Shown: positions 50,778 through 59,654 of the stretch, piece after piece
Position numbering within the stretch: the stretch's first letter is position 1
How the letters are laid out: every line of letters begins with the position of its first letter
The notes under the pieces: generated by a model
Told to the model about the DNA's origin: nothing
Seen by the model: only the letters and a program-made list of their open reading frames with translations
Database searches by the model: none
Assembly: GCA_030041515.1 (NCBI GenBank)
Contig: JASHNS010000081.1
Location: 186,001 to 250,000, forward strand
DNA length: 64,000 bases
Direction: 5' to 3'
DNA from: Acidobacteriaceae bacterium
GTDB taxonomy: Bacteria; Acidobacteriota; Terriglobia; Terriglobales; Acidobacteriaceae
Translations under genes and position numbers: made by a program

Positions 50778-51893
50778 ATGATTCGGAGCGCATGGTGGAG
50801 CGTGTTGCTGGTTGCGGCTCTCGCGGGAGCGGCGGCGGGGCAGACGCAACAGGCTGGCGGAGGAGTTTCCGGCCCGTGGGTGATGGAGCAGAGTGGCGTG
50901 ACAGCGGGGCTGCGCGGGATTCACGCGGTGAGCGCCGAGGTCGCGTGGGCAAGCGGGACAGGCGGGACAATTCTGCGGACGGTGAATGGCGGCGCGACGT
51001 GGACGCGGTGCGCGGTGCCTTCGGGCGCGGAGAAGCTCGATTTCCGCGGCATCTGGGCGTGGGACGCGCAGACGGCGATCGCCATGTCGAGCGGGCCGGG
51101 GGACCAGTCGCGGCTGTACAAGACGGTGGATGGATGCACGAACTGGAAGATGCTGTTCACGAATCCAGACAAGGATGGGTTTTGGGATGCGATGGTGTTC
51201 TTCGCGTCTGGCCAGCGCGGGTATCTGCTCGGCGACCCTGTGCGCAAAGAGTTCGCATTCTTCACAACGACCGACGGAGGACAAACGTGGAAACGGTCGC
51301 ATTCTGCCGGGCTTGACGCTGGGCCAGAGGCAACGGGCGCGTTTGCTGCGAGCAATTCTTCGCTGCTCGGGACGGAACGTCAGCCTGTAGCATTCGGCAC
51401 GGGCGGAGCCTACTTTTACACTCAGTCGTTCACCGGCACGATTGGCTTTGCCGTCCGTTCGGGCCCGATCCAGATGACGGAACAGTGGAACCGATCCCGA
51501 GTTCCCCTGGCCAGCGACGGAGATGCGGCGGGTATCTTCTCGCTTGGTTGGCGTGAGGGGAAGATTCGGGGGTATGGATTTACCCTCTTGGCCGTCGGCG
51601 GCGACTACACGAAGCCCAACGACTCTGCCGGAACCGCGGCGTGGTCGGCGGATGGCGGGAAGACGTGGACGGCGGCGGCGAAGCCTCCACATGGGTACCG
51701 CTCGGCGGTGGGGTGGGACGCGCGGCTGAAGGCGTGGATTACGGTGGGGACGAACGGGTCGGACATCAGCTATGACGATGGAAAGACGTGGGTTCCGCTG
51801 GATGACGGGAACTGGAATGCGCTAAGCCTGCCGTGGGTGGTGGGGCCGGGCGGGCGTATCGCGAAGCTGGACGCTCACCGATCGAAACGCTGA
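50778..51893 (+). CDS. exported Ycf48-like beta-propeller protein
   Basis: About 371 residues from the ATG at 50778 (50766 is also possible). A signal peptide (SAWWSVLLVAALAGAAAGQ) is followed by repeated blades with BNR/Asp-box features: GGTILRTVNGGATWTRCAVP, SRLYKTVDGCTNWKMLFTNP, FFTTTDGGQTWKRS and ISYDDGKTWVPLDDG. These match the Ycf48/photosystem II stability-like or sialidase-type seven-bladed propellers that are common, with unknown roles, in non-photosynthetic bacteria. The protein is probably periplasmic or surface located. Confidence 0.85.
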   Translation: MIRSAWWSVLLVAALAGAAAGQTQQAGGGVSGPWVMEQSGVTAGLRGIHAVSAEVAWASGTGGTILRTVNGGATWTRCAVPSGAEKLDFRGIWAWDAQTAIAMSSGPGDQSRLYKTVDGCTNWKMLFTNPDKDGFWDAMVFFASGQRGYLLGDPVRKEFAFFTTTDGGQTWKRSHSAGLDAGPEATGAFAASNSSLLGTERQPVAFGTGGAYFYTQSFTGTIGFAVRSGPIQMTEQWNRSRVPLASDGDAAGIFSLGWREGKIRGYGFTLLAVGGDYTKPNDSAGTAAWSADGGKTWTAAAKPPHGYRSAVGWDARLKAWITVGTNGSDISYDDGKTWVPLDDGNWNALSLPWVVGPGGRIAKLDAHRSKR

Positions 51894-52061
51894 GCATTTC
51901 ATCCCTCCGTCGCGTCCAGTTCTTGATCTGTCGCTCATCCGGCGTTTTCCAGAGGCCCTCCGACCGGGCCGGGAAGGGTTCCTGGCCCGGAAACTTCAGA
52001 AAACGCATAGGATGAGGGGAAGGGATCCTTTCGCCCGACGAGAATTGGGCGAGCACTCTCA

Positions 52062-53258
52062 ATGGCTGAATTTGTGATCAGACTGGCCGACGAGCGCGGC
52101 CATGTGCAGGAGCAGATCCAGGCGGCAGCGACAGCCGACGAGTTGCGGCAGCGCTTCACGCAGGCGGGGTACTACGTCTACTCGGTGAAGCCGCGCGGGC
52201 TGACGGGGACGGCGCGGAAGACGAAGCTCGAGGCGTTCCTGATCTTCAATCAGCAGTTCCTGACGCTGATCAAAGCCGGCCTGCCAATTCTGGGTTCGCT
52301 GGAGATGCTGGCGAAGCAGCAGAAAAACGCGATTTTCGCGGGACAGCTACAGAACGTGGCGGCGCGGGTGCGGACGGGCGAGCCACCCTCCGCGGCGTTC
52401 GAGGCGCAGGGCGGATTTCCGCTGATGTACACGACGACCCTGCTGGCGGGCGAGCGGGCCGGGAATCTTGAAGAGGTGCTGGGCCGGTATTTGTCGTTTC
52501 AGCGCGTGGCGCTGGCGTTTCGCAAGAAGCTGAAGGCATCGCTGATTTATCCAACACTTCTGGTGTTTCTTGTGATCACGATGTTCATTTTCATGATCAC
52601 CTTCGTGGTGCCGCAATTCGCGAAGCTCTACGACCAGATCGGGTCAAAGCTGCCGGCGATCACGATTTTCATGCTGGAACTGGGCAAAGCGGCGCAGCAT
52701 TACCTGATGTACATCGCGCCGGCGGCTGCGCTGGTCGGGTTTCTTCTCTGGCGCTGGAGCAAAAGCGATGCCGGCGGCGAACGCATCGACCGCATCCGGA
52801 TCAGGCTGCCGATTTTTGGCAAGATCTGGCTGAAGTACCAGGTGGCGATGTTTGCGAGAACGCTTTCGACGCTGCTAACGGGAGGCATCCCGCTGGTGCC
52901 GTCGCTGGAAACGGCCGCGCGGACGATCACCAGCAAACGAATCGGCAAGGCGGTCGCTGCGTCGGTCACCAGCGTCCGCGAGGGCAAGGGCCTGGCAAAG
53001 AGCCTGGAGGCGACGGGGGTGTTCCCGGAGCTTTCGACCGAGATGATCGAGGTGGGCGAGTCCACGGGCGCGCTGCCGCAGATGCTGAACTCCGTAGCCG
53101 AGTTTTTTGAGGAGGATGTGCAGACGGCGCTGACCGCCGCGCTGGCGCTGATCGAGCCGGCGATTTTGATCGTGATGGGCGCAGTGGTGCTGACGATTCT
53201 GATCGCGTTGTATCTGCCGATTTTCTCCATGGGAAACACCACCAGCCTGGGAGGCTGA
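52062..53258 (+). CDS. gspF: type II secretion/type IV pilus inner-membrane platform protein (GspF/PilC)
   Basis: 398 residues. Two T2SSF domains: residues about 62-185 (FNQQFLTLIKAGLPILGSLE, LLAGERAGNLEEVLGRYLSF) and about 265-390 (FARTLSTLLTGGIPLVPSLE, MIEVGESTGALPQMLNSVAE), each followed by membrane spans (YPTLLVFLVITMFIFMITFV; PAILIVMGAVVLTILIALYL). It forms the platform that couples the ATPase to pseudopilin assembly. GspE follows 11 bp downstream, so the pair is co-transcribed. Confidence 0.95.
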   Translation: MAEFVIRLADERGHVQEQIQAAATADELRQRFTQAGYYVYSVKPRGLTGTARKTKLEAFLIFNQQFLTLIKAGLPILGSLEMLAKQQKNAIFAGQLQNVAARVRTGEPPSAAFEAQGGFPLMYTTTLLAGERAGNLEEVLGRYLSFQRVALAFRKKLKASLIYPTLLVFLVITMFIFMITFVVPQFAKLYDQIGSKLPAITIFMLELGKAAQHYLMYIAPAAALVGFLLWRWSKSDAGGERIDRIRIRLPIFGKIWLKYQVAMFARTLSTLLTGGIPLVPSLETAARTITSKRIGKAVAASVTSVREGKGLAKSLEATGVFPELSTEMIEVGESTGALPQMLNSVAEFFEEDVQTALTAALALIEPAILIVMGAVVLTILIALYLPIFSMGNTTSLGG

Positions 53259-53269
53259 CCGAGGTATTT

Positions 53270-54898
53270 ATGGCTGACACTGCAACCATCACGCTGCCCA
53301 CGGAACAGGACGAGACCGCGCAGGCGCAGCTGCTGGCGAAGCGCTACCGCTCGGAATTCGTCGACCTGCGCAACTTCCGCATTCAGCATGACGTGCTGCG
53401 CAGCGTTCCGGTGGACATGATGTTCCGCTACAACTTTGTACCGCTGGAGCAGCAGGAAGACCGCCTGGTGATCGCGGTGAGCGATCCCAGCAAGCTGATG
53501 ATGATCGACGAAATCAGTGGCCTGCTGGGCCAGCGGATCGTGACACGCGTGGCCACGCTGTCGCAGATCACCGATCTGCTGAAGAAGACAGAACAGAGCC
53601 AGCGCGTGCTCGATGAAGCATCGGAAGGGCTGACTTTCGACGTGCTCTCGTCGGACGACAATCCGGACGAAAACATTTCGATTGAGAAGCTGACGTCAGA
53701 AGAGGACATCAGCCCGATCATCCGGCTGGTGGACACGACGATTTTCACGGCGCTGGAGCGGCGGGCGTCGGATATTCACATCGAGACGTACGACGACTCG
53801 GTGATCGTGAAGTACCGCATCGACGGCGTGCTGCAGGCGGCGATGGCACCGATTGCGAAAGAGCATCACACAACGATCCTGTCGCGCATCAAGGTCATGA
53901 GCGAGCTGGATATCGCGGAGCGCCGCGTGCCGCAGGACGGCCGATTCCGCGTGCGCTATAAGGGCCGGCTGATCGATTTTCGCGTCTCCATTATGCCGAC
54001 GGTGCACGGCGAAAATGCCGTGTTGCGCGTGCTCGACAAGGAGTCGATGAGCGAAAAGTTCCGTAAGCTCACGCTGGACGTGGTGGGTTTCGCTGATGAA
54101 GATCTGAAGCGCTTTCGCCGGTACATTCGCGAGCCCTACGGCATGGTGCTGGTGACGGGGCCGACGGGCTCCGGCAAGACGACCACACTCTACGCGGCGC
54201 TGAACGAAATCAAGAGCGACGAAGACAAGATCATCACCATTGAGGACCCGGTTGAATATCAGATCCGCGGTATCACGCAGATTCCGGTGAACGAGAAAAA
54301 GGGGCTGACGTTCGCACGCGGGCTGCGGTCGATTTTGCGCCACGACCCGGACAAGATTCTGGTGGGCGAGATCCGCGACCAGGAGACGGCGCAGATCGCC
54401 ATCAACTCCGCGCTGACGGGCCACCTGGTGTTCACCACGGTGCACGCCAACAACGTGCTCGACGTGCTGGGCCGCTTCGTGAACATGGGCGTGGAGGTGT
54501 ACAACTTCGTCTCGGCGCTGAACTGCATTCTGGCGCAGCGGCTGGTGCGCACCATCTGCGAATACTGCGTACAGGAAGTGCGGTATGACGACGAGATGCT
54601 GCTGGAGAGCGGGATGGATCTGAAGGAGTGGCGGGACTTCCCCTTTCGCGAGGGACGAGGGTGCATCGAATGCGGAGGCACCGGGTATCGGGGGCGGACG
54701 GCGATTCACGAACTGCTCGACCTCACCGATCCGATCCGCGAAATTATTCTCGAAAAGAAGCCGACGTCGGAAATCCGCAAGCTGGCGCAGTCGGAGGGCA
54801 TGTCGTTCCTGCGCGAGTCGGCGCTGGACCGGGTGCGGCGCGGGCTGACGACGCTGAAGGAAATCAACAAGGTGACGTTTGTCGAGGCGACCCGATAA
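53270..54898 (+). CDS. gspE: type II secretion/type IV pilus assembly ATPase (GspE/PilB)
   Basis: 542 residues. An N-terminal T2SSE_N-like domain (FRYNFVPLEQQEDRLVIAVS) is followed by the ATPase domain with Walker A GPTGSGKTTTLYAALNE (about residue 297), the Asp box ITIEDPVEYQI, Walker B/arginine region LRSILRHDPDKILVGEIRD and the His box LTGHLVFTTVHANN. A zinc tetracysteine is present (CEYC and GCIECGGTG). It powers pseudopilus or pilus extension. The stop codon overlaps the PilM start (TAATG). Confidence 0.95.
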   Translation: MADTATITLPTEQDETAQAQLLAKRYRSEFVDLRNFRIQHDVLRSVPVDMMFRYNFVPLEQQEDRLVIAVSDPSKLMMIDEISGLLGQRIVTRVATLSQITDLLKKTEQSQRVLDEASEGLTFDVLSSDDNPDENISIEKLTSEEDISPIIRLVDTTIFTALERRASDIHIETYDDSVIVKYRIDGVLQAAMAPIAKEHHTTILSRIKVMSELDIAERRVPQDGRFRVRYKGRLIDFRVSIMPTVHGENAVLRVLDKESMSEKFRKLTLDVVGFADEDLKRFRRYIREPYGMVLVTGPTGSGKTTTLYAALNEIKSDEDKIITIEDPVEYQIRGITQIPVNEKKGLTFARGLRSILRHDPDKILVGEIRDQETAQIAINSALTGHLVFTTVHANNVLDVLGRFVNMGVEVYNFVSALNCILAQRLVRTICEYCVQEVRYDDEMLLESGMDLKEWRDFPFREGRGCIECGGTGYRGRTAIHELLDLTDPIREIILEKKPTSEIRKLAQSEGMSFLRESALDRVRRGLTTLKEINKVTFVEATR

Positions 54899-55827
54899 TG
54901 GCGGGACTCAAAAACATCTTTAGAGCCACGCCAGGCATGCGGCCGAGGCTGGCATGCGAAGTTCGGCCGGAGGGCGTGATCGCGGGCTATGGCGCGGCAT
55001 TCGAAAAGCACGGTGCGGGCGAGCCGGTGCTGGCCTTCGCGGCGCTTCCCGAGGGTGCCCTGTCGCAGGGGCTAAAAGTGCCGAATTTGACGAACCGGCC
55101 GGCGGTAATCGCCGCGATGAGCCAGGCGCTGGATGCCACGAGCCCACGAGATCGTGCTCTTACGGTCGTGGTTCCAGATGCGTCCGCGCGTGTGCTGCTG
55201 CTGGACTTCGACACGCTGCCTTCGCATCGCCAGGAAGCATTGCCGGTGGTGCGGTTCCGTCTGCGCAAGATGGTGCCGTTCGACGTGGAAACCGCGGCGG
55301 TGAGCTATCAGGCGATGGCGCACCGGAGTCATAGTGTGAGCGTGCTGGTGACGGTGATGCCCGGCGAGGTTCTGGCCGAGTATGAGGCGGCGGCGCGGGA
55401 GGCGGGTTACGAACCGGGCGCGGTGCTGCCCAGCACGCTGGCCGCGGTTGCTGTTCTGGGCAGCGAGGGCGCCCCTCTCGTTGTGAATCACACCGGCAAC
55501 TCGGTGACCACCGCGGTGGCACAGGGCGATGAGTTGCTGCTGCATCGATCGATCGAACTGCCGTCCGAAGCGGGCGCGCGAAACGAGGAGATTGCACGGG
55601 CGGTGATCACCACACTTGCCTGGTATGAAGACACACTGCACGCCGTACCCGATTCGATCGGCTATGCAGGACCGGGCGGGGCGGCGGCAGCAGCGGAGTC
55701 GCGCTGGATGGGATTTGTGGACCGGGCGCCTCGCATTGAAGATCTGGTTACGGCGCCATCTGCCGGATTGATGACGAGTATTCCGGCGGGCGTGGCTGCG
55801 GGAGTGATGGGGGCGCTGGCAATCTGA
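54898..55827 (+). CDS. pilM: PilM-like actin-fold assembly protein
   Basis: 309 residues, starting inside the gspE stop codon; longer upstream frames lie within gspE. The protein has the PilM/GspL cytoplasmic fold: RPRLACEVRPEGVIAGYG, LTVVVPDASARVLLLDFDTL, LPVVRFRLRKMVPFDVETAA, and a late nucleotide-type segment GAPLVVNHTGNSVTTAVAQG. PilM binds the N-terminal peptide of PilN to link the motor side with the PilNOP complex. The next gene starts within this stop codon (ATGA), as expected for stoichiometric synthesis. Confidence 0.85.
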   Translation: MAGLKNIFRATPGMRPRLACEVRPEGVIAGYGAAFEKHGAGEPVLAFAALPEGALSQGLKVPNLTNRPAVIAAMSQALDATSPRDRALTVVVPDASARVLLLDFDTLPSHRQEALPVVRFRLRKMVPFDVETAAVSYQAMAHRSHSVSVLVTVMPGEVLAEYEAAAREAGYEPGAVLPSTLAAVAVLGSEGAPLVVNHTGNSVTTAVAQGDELLLHRSIELPSEAGARNEEIARAVITTLAWYEDTLHAVPDSIGYAGPGGAAAAAESRWMGFVDRAPRIEDLVTAPSAGLMTSIPAGVAAGVMGALAI

Positions 55828-56570
55828 TGAAGATTACGGTCAATCTCGCCAGCCAGCCTTATGTGGAGCTGAGGCCCGTCTATCGGCGGCTGCGCACCTG
55901 GATGATCATTCTGGCGCTCACCGGCGGCGCGCTATGGTTTCTTTATCACAGCGAGCGCGGACGGGCGGAGGCAGCCACGGCGCGCGTGGCGATGGTGCAG
56001 AACCGCGTACAGGAACTCGAAAGCCAGGAGGAGCGCTACAAGGTACTGATGGCCGAGCCGAAGGACGCCGCGATTCTGCAGCAATCGGATTTTCTGAATG
56101 AGCTGTTTCGGCGCAAGGCGTTTTCCTGGACGGCGACCATGGAAGATCTCGAGAAAGTGCTGCCGGCCGGCGTGCAGGTGCTGAGCATCGAGCCGATCAT
56201 CAGCAAAGACGGTCACGTCAGCATTCATTTGCGCGTCACGGGTGCGCGCGACAAAGCTCTGGACCTGATCCGCAACCTGGAGCAGTCTCAGCACTTTGCA
56301 TCCCCGCGGCTCATGACGGAAACTCTGGCGACCAACGGCAATGGACCGACTGGCGCAATGGAGCCCATCAGCGCGACGAATCAGGTGAATTTCGATATCC
56401 TCGCCGATTACCGGCCGCTGCCACTGCCGGCAAAGGCAGTCCAGGAGGAGAAAGCAGAAGAAGGCGCGACGACTCCGCAAGAGAAGACAAAGAGTGTGCC
56501 ACACGCTCGACGCAGGAAGCCGGCCAAGCCTTCTGCGGCGGCTCCTGCAGGGAACGGGAGGCGCCCGTGA
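55827..56570 (+). CDS. pilN: PilN-like assembly protein
   Basis: 247 residues. The start KITVNLASQPYVELRPVYRR contains the NLAS variant of the NLLP-type PilM-binding peptide, then one membrane span (LRTWMIILALTGGALWFLYH) and a periplasmic coiled coil plus ferredoxin-like domain (AATARVAMVQNRVQELESQE, MEDLEKVLPAGVQVLSIEPI). The C-terminal 40 residues are Lys/Pro/Ala-rich. It joins PilM and PilO in the inner-membrane alignment complex. Confidence 0.88.
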   Translation: MKITVNLASQPYVELRPVYRRLRTWMIILALTGGALWFLYHSERGRAEAATARVAMVQNRVQELESQEERYKVLMAEPKDAAILQQSDFLNELFRRKAFSWTATMEDLEKVLPAGVQVLSIEPIISKDGHVSIHLRVTGARDKALDLIRNLEQSQHFASPRLMTETLATNGNGPTGAMEPISATNQVNFDILADYRPLPLPAKAVQEEKAEEGATTPQEKTKSVPHARRRKPAKPSAAAPAGNGRRP

Positions 56571-57175
56571 ACAGCATCCGGAAGTACCTGACGAAACTCA
56601 ACCTGCACCTGATGTTGCTGGCCGTGATTGTGGCGGCCGATATTTTCCTCGGAGTGCGCTTTGCGCTGGCCTGGAGCGCGATCCGTTCGGATCAGTCAGG
56701 AAACTTTGTTCAGCAGCAGGTTCGCTATGGGCAGTTACTCGGCCAGATGAAGCATTTGAACGGCCTGCCGGAACGCGTGCAGCAGGCCAATGTCGACGCG
56801 CAGAAGTTCTACGATGCGCGCATCGCGCCGAATTACTCGACGGTGGTGGCGCAACTCGACGGTACCGCGGTGAAGGATCAGGTGCGACTGGCGCGCGACG
56901 AGTACGCGCAGGCGCAGGCAATTGACGGGCTGACGGAGGTGCAGATCGACGCGGGCCTGAGCGGCCAGTACACCGACCTGATGCACTTCATTAACGATCT
57001 GGAGCGGGATAAGGACCACGTTTTCTTCATGATCGAGAACATCGCGTTCACCGGGCAGCAGGGAGGGCTGGTGAATCTGCGGCTGCGGCTGATCACTTTT
57101 CTGCGGCCAGGAGCGCCGGATCTGCCGCCGCCTGCTCCGCAGAAGGCAGAAGCTGCGAGCGGAGGCGCGCGATGA
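56567..57175 (+). CDS. pilO: PilO-like assembly protein
   Basis: 202 residues from a GTG overlapping the pilN stop. One N-terminal membrane span (HLMLLAVIVAADIFLGVRFA), a coiled coil (GQLLGQMKHLNGLPERVQQA) and a ferredoxin-like periplasmic domain (TEVQIDAGLSGQYTDLMHFI, DKDHVFFMIENIAFTG) give the PilO layout. It pairs with PilN. The next gene overlaps its stop codon (ATGA). Confidence 0.85.
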   Translation: MNSIRKYLTKLNLHLMLLAVIVAADIFLGVRFALAWSAIRSDQSGNFVQQQVRYGQLLGQMKHLNGLPERVQQANVDAQKFYDARIAPNYSTVVAQLDGTAVKDQVRLARDEYAQAQAIDGLTEVQIDAGLSGQYTDLMHFINDLERDKDHVFFMIENIAFTGQQGGLVNLRLRLITFLRPGAPDLPPPAPQKAEAASGGAR

Positions 57176-57804
57176 AAACGGGCCTCGAGAACAAGCGAAA
57201 TGTCGCGATTCTGGCAATGCTGCTGGTTGTGATGGCGGGAGCCCTGGTGTACTTCGTCAAGACCGTGTTGATTGGAGGCGGACCTCCGGCGGCGGCTGTC
57301 GCCAGCGGGGAGACTCCGGCCAACACACCGGAAGCTCCGGAGCGGCGCACGGTGGCGGCCGGGACGGCGGGGCCTGCCGCACAGAAGCTGCCGTCGCTCC
57401 AGAACCTCGATCCCACCCTGCATCCGGAGTTAATGGCGGGCGCGGAATCGCTGGAGTACACAGGGGACGGGCGCAACATCTTTTCGATGTCTTCGGCGCC
57501 GGCGCAGCGGAATATCGAGCCGGTGAAGGGTCCGGTGCGTCCTAACGGAGGCGTGAATGTCGCGCAGGGGCCACAGGGTCCACCGCCACCGCCTCCGATC
57601 GATCTCACGTTTTTTGGGTATGAGGCGGTGAATGGCGCCAGGAAGGCTTTCCTGTTGCACGGCGCAGACGTCTATATTGCCAGGGAAGGCGAGGTTGTGG
57701 ACCATCACTACAAGATCCTCCGCATTAACCCGCTGTCGATTGAGGTCACGGATTTGCTGTACAACAACACCCAGACTCTGCCGTTGGTGCAGGGCTTAGG
57801 CTAA
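57172..57804 (+). CDS. PilP/GspC-like inner-membrane protein
   Basis: 210 residues. A membrane span (NVAILAMLLVVMAGALVYFV) is followed by an Ala/Pro-rich linker, the phrase GDGRNIFSMSSAP, a polyproline run near residue 140 and a small beta domain (IDLTFFGYEAVNGARKAFLL, DVYIAREGEVVDHHYKILRI) like the PilP or GspC homology-region domain that contacts a secretin. Its position after pilO fits PilP, but it has no lipobox and a true membrane anchor, more like GspC. Confidence 0.75.
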   Translation: MKTGLENKRNVAILAMLLVVMAGALVYFVKTVLIGGGPPAAAVASGETPANTPEAPERRTVAAGTAGPAAQKLPSLQNLDPTLHPELMAGAESLEYTGDGRNIFSMSSAPAQRNIEPVKGPVRPNGGVNVAQGPQGPPPPPPIDLTFFGYEAVNGARKAFLLHGADVYIAREGEVVDHHYKILRINPLSIEVTDLLYNNTQTLPLVQGLG

Positions 57805-57806
57805 GG

Positions 57807-58967
57807 ATGTTTTCTCGCTCCCACAATTCGCGCCATGACGGCGAGTCGGGCTTTGTGCTGCTCGCAGCGATCGTTTTGGTGGTCCTGTTGCTCATCAGCC
57901 TGGCGATTGCCGCACCGAAGGTGGCGCAGTCTCTGCAAAGAGACAAGGATCTGGAGACGATCCATCGTGGAGAGCAGTACCGGAGGGCGATCAAGCTTTA
58001 CTACCAGAAATTTGGTGCGTACCCCACGTCCGTGAAGCAGCTGCTGAATACCAACAACCTGCGCTTCCTGCGCGAGGAGTACACTGACCCGCTGACCGGC
58101 AAGAACGACTGGAAGCCGATCCTGTTTGGACACGCGCATGTGCGTCCGCTGGGCTTTTTTGGCAAGCCGCTGTCCGCGGTGGGGGGTATTGCGGCATCGG
58201 GGGTGATGGGGGGCGGAATGACACCGGGAATGTATGCCATTGAGCCTTCCTCTACCGACGCGAATGGCAATCCAACCAGCGGGAGCAGCGGCAGCGACAA
58301 TTCCACCGGAAATACCGACAACGCGAATGGCGGGGGCTTCGGTTCCAGCAATGGATCCATGGGCGGGGGCTTCGGGGCGAGCAGCGGCTCCACGGGGAGC
58401 GGGATGTTCGGGAACAGTCAGAGCGGCTTCGGCGGGAGCTTTGGCAGCAGCTTCGGGTCAGGCGGCAGCGGTTTCGGTGCAGGCAACGACATGTTTGGGG
58501 CAAGCAACAGTGGTATCGGGTCGAGCACAAGCGGATTGGGATCAACGACGAGTCCGACATCGGGTTCCTCGTTGGGTTCAGGATTTGGCACGTCGGCGAC
58601 AACCTTCGGGGGGAGCGGCACGGGTCCCATTGTCGGCTTTACGCTTCCGGTCACCAGGCCATCGGTCATCGACTACATGGAGCAGACGGCGTACAACAAG
58701 TGGGAATTCAACTACGATCCCGCGGCCGATATGCTGCAGCAGGCCACGAGTTTGCTGGGTGGGGGGGCGACTATGAACAATTCAAGCTCCGCAACCACGG
58801 CGAACTCCTTCGGATTCGGCTCCAATTCCAGCACCAACGGTTCAAACTCACTCTTTGGCTCGTCGAATTCCGGAACCTCAAATGCAGGCGCAACATCGAA
58901 TTCGGGGACGCAGGGCAGCGGGACAACCAATCCGCAATCGCCCACGCCGGATTCTCCGCAGCAATAG
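57807..58967 (+). CDS. atypical pseudopilin with Gly/Ser/Asn low-complexity region
   Basis: 386 residues. A short leader ends in SG before FVLLAAIVLVVLLLISLAIA, a pilin-type hydrophobic helix that lacks the usual Glu at +5. YRRAIKLYYQKFGAYPTSVK and LREEYTDPLTGKNDWKPI follow as in GspG-like pseudopilins. Then residues about 150-290 are a Gly/Ser/Asn/Phe repeat (GGGFGSSNGSMGGGFGASSG style), a folded-looking segment (VIDYMEQTAYNKWEFNYDP) and another Ser/Asn/Thr-rich tail. It ends the secretion-like operon, 2 bp after the PilP-like gene. Confidence 0.8.
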   Translation: MFSRSHNSRHDGESGFVLLAAIVLVVLLLISLAIAAPKVAQSLQRDKDLETIHRGEQYRRAIKLYYQKFGAYPTSVKQLLNTNNLRFLREEYTDPLTGKNDWKPILFGHAHVRPLGFFGKPLSAVGGIAASGVMGGGMTPGMYAIEPSSTDANGNPTSGSSGSDNSTGNTDNANGGGFGSSNGSMGGGFGASSGSTGSGMFGNSQSGFGGSFGSSFGSGGSGFGAGNDMFGASNSGIGSSTSGLGSTTSPTSGSSLGSGFGTSATTFGGSGTGPIVGFTLPVTRPSVIDYMEQTAYNKWEFNYDPAADMLQQATSLLGGGATMNNSSSATTANSFGFGSNSSTNGSNSLFGSSNSGTSNAGATSNSGTQGSGTTNPQSPTPDSPQQ

Positions 58968-58969
58968 AA

Positions 58970-58999
58970 AGAGCCCATCTCCGGGAGGAGACGGGCTCT
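58970..58999. terminator. hairpin terminator between convergent genes
   Basis: AGAGCCCATCTCC, 4-base loop, GGAGACGGGCTCT: a 13-bp stem with one wobble, placed between the end of the pilus-like operon and the end of the Fe-S carrier gene. No long T run, so its strength is uncertain. Confidence 0.6.
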
Positions 59000-59021
59000 G
59001 GAATGCGCTGGAAGTGCTGGT

Positions 59022-59405
59022 TCAGACCTGAAACGACGAGCCGCAGCCGCAGGTGCTCTTGACGGTCGGATTGTCGAACTTGAACCCGGCGGCTTCCAGG
59101 GTCTCCACGTAATCCACGACACAGCCGTTCAGGTACATCAGCGAGGTCGCGTCCACAAAGACCTTCAGGCCATTGAAGTCGTAGACCTTGTCCATCATGC
59201 CGGCCTGATTCTCGAACGACATGGAGTATTGGAAGCCAGAGCAGCCGCCGCCGACGACACCGATGCGCAGCCCGGCGGGCAGAGGATCCTGGGTGGCCAT
59301 GATTTCGCGGACCTTATTCACCGCATTGTCGGTGAGGCGGACCGGGGTAGTTTTGGCGGGCACAGCTTCCGGGGTGCCAGTGGCGGGAACGGCGCTAGTA
59401 GCCAT
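59022..59405 (-). CDS. erpA: A-type iron-sulfur carrier protein (HesB/IscA/ErpA family)
   Basis: 127 residues. The three cluster-binding cysteines are in GVVGGGCSGFQY (Cys about 55) and STCGCGSSFQV at the C-terminus. A 20-residue Ala/Thr/Pro-rich N-terminal extension precedes the fold (PVRLTDNAVNKVREIMATQD). The protein accepts Fe-S clusters from a scaffold and passes them to apo-enzymes, such as the four-cluster ferredoxin of the first operon. Gene choice among iscA, erpA and sufA is a guess. Confidence 0.9.
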   Translation of the reverse strand: MATSAVPATGTPEAVPAKTTPVRLTDNAVNKVREIMATQDPLPAGLRIGVVGGGCSGFQYSMSFENQAGMMDKVYDFNGLKVFVDATSLMYLNGCVVDYVETLEAAGFKFDNPTVKSTCGCGSSFQV

Positions 59406-59560
59406 AATGGATGAATCTCCTGGGGAGAAGCTTCTGCTCTCAGTGTAGCGCAGGGTGGCTCACCTTTAAACATTAGATGTTCGGGGGGCGGCTGGGGTCG
59501 CAGGGGGTTGCCGGGGCTTACGGGGAGTCATCCTGCGCCGGCGTAGTATTCTGAAGGAAC

Positions 59561-59637
59561 GCGCCCGTAGCTCAGCTGGATAGAGCGGATGCCTCCGGAG
59601 CATCAGGTCGGGAGTTCGAATCTCTCCGGGCGCGCCA
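59561..59637 (+). tRNA. tRNA-Arg (anticodon CCG)
   Basis: 77 bases with encoded CCA. Acceptor GCGCCCG/CGGGCGC, D stem GCTC/GAGC, anticodon stem GATGC/GCATC with loop CTCCGGA (anticodon CCG) and T arm GGGAG-TTCGAAT-CTCTC. Reads CGG arginine codons. Confidence 0.96.
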
Positions 59638-59654
59638 TACTGCCTTTTCCCCCT

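Noticed and set aside
53696-54709. 337-codon minus-strand frame over gspE
   Set aside because: Antisense shadow of the ATPase gene; composition His/Arg-rich and no motif.
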